Source of the DNA: Mytilus galloprovincialis
Lineage: Eukaryota; Mollusca; Bivalvia; Mytilida; Mytilidae
Length of the DNA: 64,000 nt
Assembly: GCF_965363235.1 (NCBI RefSeq)
Contig: NC_134851.1
Span: 24,601,847 to 24,665,846 of the forward strand
Direction of reading: 5' to 3'
Both the position numbers and the translations under genes were made by a program. Every line of letters starts with the position of its first letter. The stretch's first letter is position 1. Positions 59,501 to 64,000 of the stretch are shown here, piece by piece. A model generated the notes under the pieces. That model made no database searches. It saw only the letters and a list, made by a program, of their open reading frames with translations, and had not been told where the DNA came from.

Positions 59501-62071
59501 AATGTCTGTTCAAACTTGCCCAATTCTTTAACCTTGTTACATTATTGATGTTCCTGTCTTTTTCTATTTTGCCTAATGTCCAATAACTTACTTCAATAAG
59601 ATGTTTTCTATCTTGTGTAATGTCCAATAACTTAATTCAATAAGATACTTTTTATCTTGCCTAATGTCCAATAACTTACTTCAATAAGATATTTTCTATC
59701 TTGCCTAATGTCCAATAACTTACTTCAATAAGATATTTTCTATCTTGCCTAATGTCCAATAACTTACTTCATTAAGATATCTTCTATCTTGCCTAATGTC
59801 CAATAACTTACTTCAATAAGATATTTTCTATCTTGCCTAAGGTCCAATAACTTACTTCAATAAGATATTTTCTATCTTGCCTAATGTCCAATAACTTACT
59901 TCAATAAGATATTTTTAGCTTGCCTAAATGTCAAATAACTTACTTCAATAAGATATTTTCAAGCAAACTTGCCTTACTGTCAAATAACTCACTCCAATAT
60001 GATTTATGTTAAAATCTGGCCTAACTGTCATATTACTTTCTTCAAGATAATGTCTTTTCAAACTTGCCTAACCATCAATTAATGTATTCCAATAAGATTT
60101 TTATTCAAACTTGCCCATCTGTCCACTAACTTACTTCAACTAAATGTTTATTCAAGCTTGCTGATGATCCAGACCAATTGTTATTATCTACGACAGCTTT
60201 CTTCAGGCGATCTCTTTCTGTTCCAATTATGTTCAGTAAAGATTTCAGATTATTATGAACTGAAAAAATTTTTTTTTTTATATGATCAATATATATATAT
60301 ATGAATTCAAAATTGAAACTATATAGTAAATAATGATACATCTCCAAAATAAACACAGAATGGAAAACTTTGTCTAGATCATTAGCGTACGTGAAACCAG
60401 ATGCTCCACAGGGCGCTGCCTTATACGATCGCAGAGGTCAAACCCTGAACAGTTGGGGCAAATATGGACACAACATTCAAGCTTTGATACAGCTCTGAAT
60501 TTGGATTGTGATTAAAAAGTTTACACAGCATAGGTTTCTGACACAGAATGAATGTGGTCTAATGAACTTAAAATATTTTTTTTTACCTATATGGTCCAAT
60601 ATCCAAAATCTTAATACATAGTCATGGATTGATTCAGCATATCAAAGAATCCCAAGAATTAAATTTTTGATGAAATCAAACAAATTTTAATTTTGAACAC
60701 TTTTGACCTCAATGTGGACCAATTTGATAACAGGGCTGAAAAATCTTAATACCTTAGATATAGCATACCTAGGAACCCCATAAATTCATTTTTTGTTTTA
60801 ACTCAAACAAAGTTAAATTTTGGACCCCAATTTGGACTAACTTGAAAACTGGGCCCATAATCAAAAATCTTAATACATGTTTAGATTCAGCATATTAATG
60901 AAAGCCAATAATTCAATTTTTGTTAAAATCGAACTAAGTTTCATTTTAGACCCTTTGGACCATAATGTAGACCAATTTGAAAACAGGCCCCAAAATTAAA
61001 AAATCTAAAATTACATACATTGTTAGATTCGGCATATCAAAGAATCTCAATAATTCAATTTTTGATCAAATCAAAGTTAATTTTGGACCCTTTGAACCTC
61101 ATGTGGACCAATTTAAAAATGAGGACCAAATTCCAAAAAATTAATACACAGTTATATTCAGCATATTTAAGAACCCTAAAAATTCAAGAATAAAACTCCA
61201 TTGAAATTGGTCAAGAAACAAGCAATTTAAACAAAGTATTAGAAAAGTATTGTTTTTGGCCCCTCATTCCGAAACAGTTTAGGCCATAACCCCCAAAGTC
61301 AATCCCAACCTTCCTTTATTGAAATGGAAACCTATGGTACAATTTCAAAAAGATACATACACTTACACACAAGTTTTTGTCTCGAAACTAGAAAAAATAC
61401 TTATTATGACCCCTTTTGGGCCCCTTGTTCCTTAACTATTGGGATAAAAAAAAAATCAATCCCAACCTTCCTTTAGTGGTTATAAAACTTAAGTCAAAAT
61501 TTTATTGATTTCTATTAACTTATATTAAAGTTATTATCCGGAAACCATCCGTTTTCGGTGTCACAAAGGCACCATCCAAAAAAAATAGATTTTGAAAGAC
61601 AGATAATTTGGTCCATAGGAAAAAATTACAAAGTAATTTTTGGGGGGAACTCATAATGAAACTCCTCTTACCAACCCCTTTTCTAGATGTCTTTTGTTTA
61701 AATTTATAATTCAACAACAACAAAAACTACTTCCCAAGTATATGGAGATCTAGATGATTTTTTCCCCCTTCTTAACTTAACATACCTTTCTCTGCCTTTA
61801 TCACAAAAGTTTCTCTTAATTTGCTATCATTAACATAAGTGTCTTGACTACTGAGAAATGAGTCATTCCCACTGGTATAGTGTGCATCAGACATGCTGCT
61901 GGGTCTCGTTCTGCTCATCTCAAAATGTACAAGGTTTGGATTGGAAGAACTGGTTCTCATGAGATCATTATCGGTCAGCGAGGTGTCACTTGACTTTTTC
62001 TCTTTTCGTTTACTCCTTAGTCCTAGTCCACGACTTTTCTTCTTCAAATCATTTGGTTCACTTTCAGCCTC
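41498..62071 (-). CDS. OSBPL3/6/7: Oxysterol-binding-protein-related protein, ORP3/6/7 class (C-terminal 15 coding exons; 5' end off the window)
   Basis: Fifteen exons join with GT-AG introns and unbroken phase to 630 codons plus stop. In order: a basic/Ser-rich segment ending [10 protein letters not shown]; a coiled segment ([20 protein letters not shown]); [12 protein letters not shown]; an FFAT-like EYYDAEE; an acidic linker; then the lipid-transfer domain, from [16 protein letters not shown] through [34 protein letters not shown], the signature [54 protein letters not shown] and [17 protein letters not shown], with the C-terminus ending KLW. Known members transfer sterol or phospholipid against PI4P at contacts between ER and plasma membrane, and bind VAP through FFAT. 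The KIHAES and EYYDAEE regions point to the ORP3/6/7 subgroup. The N-terminal PH domain exons must lie beyond 64000. Confidence 0.93.
42222..42344 (-). CDS. OSBPL3/6/7: ORP exon n ([11 protein letters not shown])
   Basis: [20 protein letters not shown] then [20 protein letters not shown] and F; a charged helix that closes the lipid-transfer domain. Donor TTTAA|gtaagt, phase 2 out. Confidence 0.92.
42365..42560. repeat. Truncated copy of the 169-bp-unit repeat
   Basis: Matches 54253-54830, including acatgtgtactaagtttcaa, ttgattggacttcaacttca and the end ataatgcccctctactatca. It has one unit only. Confidence 0.6.
42798..42870 (-). pseudogene. Partial duplicate of ORP exon m, with intact donor
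   Basis: 73 nt of the 3' part of exon m, still readable as [19 protein letters not shown] and RHDQ with the donor AAAG|gtaaac kept. The 5' part and the acceptor are missing; unrelated sequence (gggccggcactaagccgg) replaces them. Located in the intron after exon m. Confidence 0.75.
43916..44042 (-). CDS. OSBPL3/6/7: ORP exon m ([14 protein letters not shown] ... TDTRFRHDQ)
   Basis: [20 protein letters not shown] then [20 protein letters not shown]; phase 2 out at AAAG|gtaaac. Its 3' 73 nt and donor are duplicated at 42798-42870. Confidence 0.92.
44655..44785. repeat. 68-bp tandem duplication spanning ORP exon l end and donor
   Basis: gtctccatactaatttactg occurs at 44688 and 44756, with the adjoining intron words (ccctttaccctt / ccctttatcctt) at the same spacing. 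In the downstream copy the GT of the donor has become AT. Confidence 0.75.
44753..44918 (-). CDS. OSBPL3/6/7: ORP exon l ([10 protein letters not shown])
   Basis: [37 protein letters not shown], a His/Gly-rich insertion ([12 protein letters not shown]) and KLVWRP; donor CAG|gtaagt, phase 1 out. A decayed 68-bp copy of the exon end follows. Confidence 0.92.
44984..45895. repeat. Dispersed element with ~190-bp internal tandem units
   Basis: About four units containing tatgatcataaacaagcttc and ttaaccacagagtgaatgt, with units 190-191 bp apart. It ends in gacgccgccgccgacgacag and a tctcgctttttcgactaaagtcgaa hairpin segment. Mussel-type repeat in ORP intron l-k. Confidence 0.6.
46415..46550 (-). 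CDS. OSBPL3/6/7: ORP exon k ([16 protein letters not shown])
   Basis: [20 protein letters not shown] then [20 protein letters not shown] and LTFKK; donor AAG|gtgagt, phase 0 out. Confidence 0.92.
46802..46841 (-). pseudogene. Decayed partial copy of ORP exon i (VSHHPP)
   Basis: The acceptor ttttcag and about 40 nt of exon i are copied, but one base is missing after the CAT codon of VSHH, so the frame is lost. Flanking intron sequence is copied too: pieces of 46843-47245 match 48190-48885. Confidence 0.7.
46802..47245. repeat. Segmental duplicate of 48148-48885 with internal differences
   Basis: Shared stretches include aaaatttctgtaaatctac, ctttgacaaa..., agtttgacaa(g/a)cact, tgatcattgagaagctt-like sequence and gttatctccctgtagtgtta-like sequence. 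The copies differ by several insertions and deletions. The last shared piece is also a dispersed motif. Confidence 0.55.
47684..47762 (-). CDS. OSBPL3/6/7: ORP exon j (FWGKSMEI)
   Basis: [20 protein letters not shown] then VNLVLPK; acceptor ttttcag, donor CCAAA|gtaagt, phase 2 out. Confidence 0.9.
48125..48188 (-). CDS. OSBPL3/6/7: ORP exon i (VSHHPP signature)
   Basis: [20 protein letters not shown] and Q, phase 1 out. The His-His pair contacts the PI4P phosphate in characterised ORPs. A decayed partial copy lies at 46802-46841. Confidence 0.92.
48889..49026 (-). CDS. OSBPL3/6/7: ORP exon h ([12 protein letters not shown])
   Basis: 46 codons, [39 protein letters not shown], ending FVAEQ. 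The EQ forms the start of the EQVSHHPP signature with the next exon. Confidence 0.92.
49750..49824 (-). CDS. OSBPL3/6/7: ORP exon g
   Basis: 25 codons, [20 protein letters not shown] then PYERM, matching the conserved lid/first helix region of the ORP lipid-transfer domain. Phase 0 on both sides. Confidence 0.9.
50099..50184 (-). repeat. 85-bp tandem duplicate of ORP exon f 3' end with donor
   Basis: The intron copy repeats ATAAAAACATTG, GATCTGTCCAAAATCTC and ATGCCAATCACACTGAATGA, and ends TTACAG|gtagga, exactly 85 bp after the true donor. Using the second donor would add 85 nt and shift frame. Confidence 0.85.
50184..50359 (-). CDS. OSBPL3/6/7: ORP exon f (start of lipid-transfer domain)
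   Basis: Encodes [19 protein letters not shown], then [31 protein letters not shown]. Ends at CAG|gtaggt in phase 0. Directly followed by a tandem copy of its 3' end. Confidence 0.9.
50927..51127. mobile_element. 201-bp MITE, copy 2, with 6-bp target duplication TTAACT/TTAAGT
   Basis: Same ends, length and orientation as 18731-18931 with only a few differences. The flanks TTAACT and TTAAGT differ by one base. It sits in the ORP gene intron 51899-50360, just downstream in gene sense of the splice-site array. Confidence 0.75.
51240..51930. repeat. Array of ORP exon e end + donor interleaved with (CA)n-type microsatellite
   Basis: The word ctatgaacagcagtataat recurs at 51261, 51347, 51434, 51527, 51590, 51673, 51746, 51829 (aaca variant) and in the exon at 51902, spaced 63-93 bp. 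Each copy on the minus strand reads ATTATACTGCTGTTCATAGT then the donor g|gta, with a few variants. Long frames across this array are low-complexity artefacts. Confidence 0.85.
51900..51963 (-). CDS. OSBPL3/6/7: ORP exon e (acidic linker; first unit of the CA-rich array)
   Basis: 64 nt, [20 protein letters not shown] then S and a split Gly/Val codon, ending AGTG|gtagat in phase 1. The phase matches the next exon exactly, which supports this unusual donor. The exon end is repeated eight more times downstream. Confidence 0.75.
52805..53382. mobile_element. 578-bp inverted-end element with a small open frame
   Basis: ACAGAGTTTGCAAAAA at the left and tttttgcgaactctgt at the right are near-exact inverted ends, and AAGA flanks both sides. 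It contains a 43-codon frame at 53026-53157. It lies in ORP intron d-e. Confidence 0.55.
53026..53157 (+). CDS. Small open frame inside an inverted-end element (uncertain)
   Basis: 43 codons starting [20 protein letters not shown] and ending in an acidic tail ([13 protein letters not shown]). It is less biased in composition than surrounding chance frames and could be the last exon of a captured gene. No promoter or splice evidence; I do not recognise the protein. Confidence 0.2.
   Translation: MWPAKFVHVAIPGNQSAIEPFDGDNKYLESDSDDAMDGEDHFK
54190..54830. repeat. Dispersed element with three ~169-bp tandem units
   Basis: Units start tggaccatgaaattgg at 54253, 54420 and 54589. An acagacggac-type microsatellite follows, then the end ataatgcccctctactatcg-taggtggggcat. 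It lies in ORP intron d-e. Confidence 0.7.
55870..56895. repeat. Minisatellite with 79-bp higher-order unit in ORP intron d-e
   Basis: Built from ~27-bp words such as ctagagaaataatagaagac-aaagtgg. From about 56300 a 79-bp triplet of words repeats about six times; the left part is less ordered. The many minus-strand frames with CYFSSHFVV-like repeats are artefacts. Confidence 0.8.
57130..57237 (-). CDS. OSBPL3/6/7: ORP exon d (FFAT-like motif)
   Basis: 36 codons: [20 protein letters not shown] then [23 protein letters not shown] fits the FFAT core E-F/Y-x-D-A-x-E preceded by acidic/serine residues. Acceptor ttgaag, donor GAG|gtgtgt; phase 0 on both sides. Confidence 0.85.
57723..58214. mobile_element. 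492-bp MITE with ~90-bp inverted ends, CAG target duplication
   Basis: The left arm starting TCAGCTGAAATTCGTAGC is inverted at the right (starting TCAGCTGAAATGCGTAGC on the complement) for about 90 bp with around six mismatches, flanked by CAG. A second inverted pair (tcctgaccttcacattttcc and its complement at 58046-58066) lies within. Confidence 0.75.
58400..59035. repeat. Ten 64-bp units amplifying ORP exon c end + donor
   Basis: The donor-spanning word cttaccttgtctaggtttgg (or close variants) lies at 64-bp intervals: 58411, 58475, 58539, 58603, 58667, 58731, 58795, 58859, 58923 and 58987. No unit differs in length. The unit at 58987 is the true exon end. 64 is not a multiple of three. Confidence 0.92.
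58987..59115 (-). CDS. OSBPL3/6/7: ORP exon c (KIHAES; first unit of the 64-bp array)
   Basis: Acceptor ttttag; 43 codons, [19 protein letters not shown] to PVPNLDK, ending at AAG|gtaaga. Nine further copies of the exon end plus donor follow at exact 64-bp spacing. Confidence 0.85.
59297..59437. repeat. Dispersed repeat of the 'cattccccatttccattctc' family, copy in the ORP gene
   Basis: Same family as 22750-22890. An inverted fragment at 59130-59200 could pair with it. Lies in the intron between the two ORP exons that have splice-site arrays. Confidence 0.6.
59566..60161. repeat. 44-bp array amplifying ORP exon b end + donor
   Basis: Units start at 59572, 59616, 59660, 59704, 59748, 59792, 59836 and 59880 (44 bp apart), then continue more irregularly to the exon. 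On the minus strand each good unit reads TTATTGAA|gtaagttattgg. The four units next to the exon are diverged and 46-50 bp long. Confidence 0.88.
60135..60259 (-). CDS. OSBPL3/6/7: ORP exon b (coiled coil; first unit of the 44-bp array)
   Basis: Encodes [20 protein letters not shown] and ends ASLNKHLVE at GAA|gtaagt, phase 0 out. The last ~27 exon bases and the donor are homologous to the tandem repeat that fills the following intron. Confidence 0.85.
60385..61200. repeat. Dispersed element with ~130-bp internal units
   Basis: Begins gctccacagggcgctgcctt and cgcagaggtcaaaccctgaa, followed by about five degenerate units with ttggaccc, tgtggaccaatttgaaaac and ttagattcagcatat. I recall this as a mussel repeat family; class unknown. 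In ORP intron a-b. Confidence 0.55.
61786..62071 (-). CDS. OSBPL3/6/7: ORP exon a (basic/Ser-rich linker)
   Basis: Acceptor gtttcag and donor AAAG|gtatgt; phase 0 in, phase 1 out. Encodes [15 protein letters not shown] through [20 protein letters not shown] to [10 protein letters not shown]. Confidence 0.85.
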
Positions 62072-62756
62072 CTGAAACACACATAAAAAAAATGTTTACT
62101 ACAATAAATTTATTATACATTTTTTTGTAATAGGGAAGCCAGTCGAAGTGGAAGGGGTGCGCCCTAAAAAAAATTGTCCAAATTTAATAGGAAGAAACTT
62201 TATACAAACTGTTCACTGACATTGTACACACATTCATGAATGTTACACATTATTTTTATTTAAAAACACATTTTATTTATACACTTACCATTAGAATAGT
62301 TTACACTAATTTTAAGATAAAGACAATTAGAACAATTATAGATTAACTCTGAATTTAGTAACTTCATTTGCATTGTACTATGTTTGATTCATTTTCTGTT
62401 CAACATTACATAATGATATAGAGTATCCCATAGCAACGTCAACAATGGACAATTATGACGTCATAATCAAGATACCTATTTTTTGTACTTCAGGGGTTCT
62501 AATTTTGTATACTTTGTTCTGATGACGCCGATCTAATTGTGAACAACATGTCAACAATTAAAGCTGCAGTTTACCAAAGTGTTGTTGTTGTCAATACAGC
62601 GGTACAATAAATTAAGAAAAATTCTGGCATTGTAAAAAACTTGCAAAAGAAAAATAAAAATAACGACTCATATTAAAAAATTTATGTCAGGATTTGTATG
62701 CATCATTACCTGAAACATGTTCGAATTTGGAATAATAAACCTTGTCTTTAATTACA

Positions 62757-63160
62757 CATAGAAAGATACGGTATGAGTGCCAATGAGACAACTCTCCATC
62801 TAAATAACAATTTATAAAAGTAACTTTAAAGTCCATTATAAAACAGAAGCAATTATAAATTTATGAATTTGCAGTATTTGATGCAGTCAAAGTATCAGGA
62901 GACTACTGATCTGATCTTAAACATCAATTGGATTCTACCTTGCCCTTTCTTCCACTTTGCTTAAATAACAATTGTAAATTAATTATCTGAGGAACTTACA
63001 CATTTACATCCAATACATATGTAAACATGTGCCAATGCTATTCTTTTGTGTTGAAGGCTGTACCTTGACCTATAATGGTTTACTTTTATAAATTGTTATT
63101 TGGATGGAGAGTTGTCTCATTGGCACTCATACCACATCTTCCTATATCTATTTAAAATTC
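62757..63160. repeat. Two fragments of the 'ccaatgagacaac' family, in opposite orientation
   Basis: gtgccaatgagacaactctc at 62777 and its inverse gagagttgtctcattggcac at 63109 bound an otherwise unremarkable ~330-bp stretch. They could be one inverted-end unit or two insertions. Confidence 0.45.
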
Positions 63161-63631
63161 TTTAAGCCAAAGCATTTAAAATACAATGTAACATTTGTTT
63201 AATGAATAGAATAGGTAACCAAATAACACATTTTGAAAAGATATATGTTTTAGAGACTACAGAGTAAAGCATAGGTAACTTTAAGAGTTCTAGGACAAAA
63301 GGTAAATCAAAATGGTAAGCATTATACCTGCCACCTTTTGGAGCCTCAAAGTTGTAGATCTTTAGTTCACATAAAGAAGAGATTATGCGTGAAAACCTTT
63401 TTTCATTGTTAATTTTGAAATAAGATTCAAAGCATATTAAGATTTCAGCACAAACAGATAAAATTAAATGATATCTACCAGGCTTTAATTAGTTATGTCT
63501 TTTTAATATGCAAATATGCATTATTTCATTGTTTTTGCACTATGGTGATAACCAACACAGAAAATACTACCAAAACAAATAAAAACACGAAAGAGAATAA
63601 AGTGATTGATTGTTAAGTAGGAATATTTTGA

Positions 63632-63747
63632 TCTTCCTAGTCCTTAATAGACAAGAGGACCAAAAGGGAAGATTTCAAATTATTACAGGTCTCCCTAGTC
63701 CCTAATAGACAAGAGGTCCAAAAGGGAAGATTTCAAATTATTACAGG
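63632..63747. repeat. 58-bp tandem duplication
   Basis: tctccctagtccctaataga...ttcaaattattacagg occurs twice in direct tandem (63632-63689 and 63690-63747) with few differences. No exon recognised here; the region should be ORP intron. Confidence 0.75.
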
Positions 63748-64000
63748 TGAAATAAGAAGTCTCCCTCCTAGAACTAGTGTGTATGCACTAAACTTATGTA
63801 ACCTTCAAACCATAAACATTGATAATGTTTTTCCTAAACTTTTGTTATTGATAAGATTTGTTCTTTATAGAAATATTTTCCAAGGGGGGTTAATGATTTT
63901 CATTATAACAGTGTGATTCTTTTGATCTCATATCTGCATTAGTCAAAACTCAAGTCTTGTAGATATGAATCTGCTTTTGTGATGTCACAAAAATGTGACC

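Noticed and set aside
58400-60161. Idea that the 64-bp and 44-bp arrays encode extra protein repeats
   Set aside because: Neither period is a multiple of three and stops appear in the extended frames, so they cannot add in-frame protein repeats.
1-64000. Search by eye for reverse-transcriptase, integrase, capsid or envelope-like coding sequence
   Set aside because: No such motif or long terminal direct repeat pair was seen. The mobile elements recognised are short non-autonomous DNA elements and unclassified dispersed repeats.

Overview
The window is AT-rich animal DNA with long introns and dense short transposon fossils. The dispersed repeats, such as the 'ccaatgagacaactctcc' and 'cattccccatttccattctc' families and the internally tandem 'gctcacctggcccgaag' family, are types I associate with marine mussels (Mytilus or a close bivalve). 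That assignment is from memory, not from a search. I see no prokaryotic genes, rRNA, tRNA, CRISPR array, or retrovirus/LTR-type coding sequence.

Three multi-exon host genes can be reconstructed by joining exons at GT-AG sites with consistent phase. (1) About 2.0-11.0 kb, minus strand: a complete four-exon gene for a secreted 536-residue protein. It has a signal peptide, a six-cysteine segment ending in a furin-type site, two canonical EF-hands, an Asp/Ser-rich stretch, a basic stretch and an amphipathic Met/Asp/Ala/Gly repeat region. It resembles an extracellular or biomineral-type calcium binder, but I do not recognise a named family. (2) About 21.0-27.7 kb, plus strand: syntaxin-17 (332 aa, seven coding exons), the autophagosomal SNARE, with its glycine-zipper membrane hairpin. 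(3) About 41.5-62.1 kb, minus strand: the C-terminal 15 coding exons (630 codons) of an oxysterol-binding-protein-related protein of the ORP3/6/7 class. It has an FFAT-like motif and a full lipid-transfer domain containing EQVSHHPP. Its N-terminal part (PH domain) lies beyond the right edge.

Between the genes, 11-20.9 kb and 28-41 kb hold short inverted-repeat elements, minisatellites, dispersed repeats and a nested group of larger elements (30.3-35.8 kb).

The most unusual observation is in the ORP gene. Six of its 14 internal exon-intron boundaries have extra downstream copies of the exon's 3' end together with its 5' splice site. These range from single tandem duplications (68 and 85 bp) to arrays: ten units of exactly 64 bp, about thirteen units of a 44-bp repeat, and nine copies in a 63-93 bp array. 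The exon itself is the first unit of each array. A seventh exon has a decayed acceptor-side copy. The result is ladders of potential alternative 5' splice sites, most of which would shift frame.
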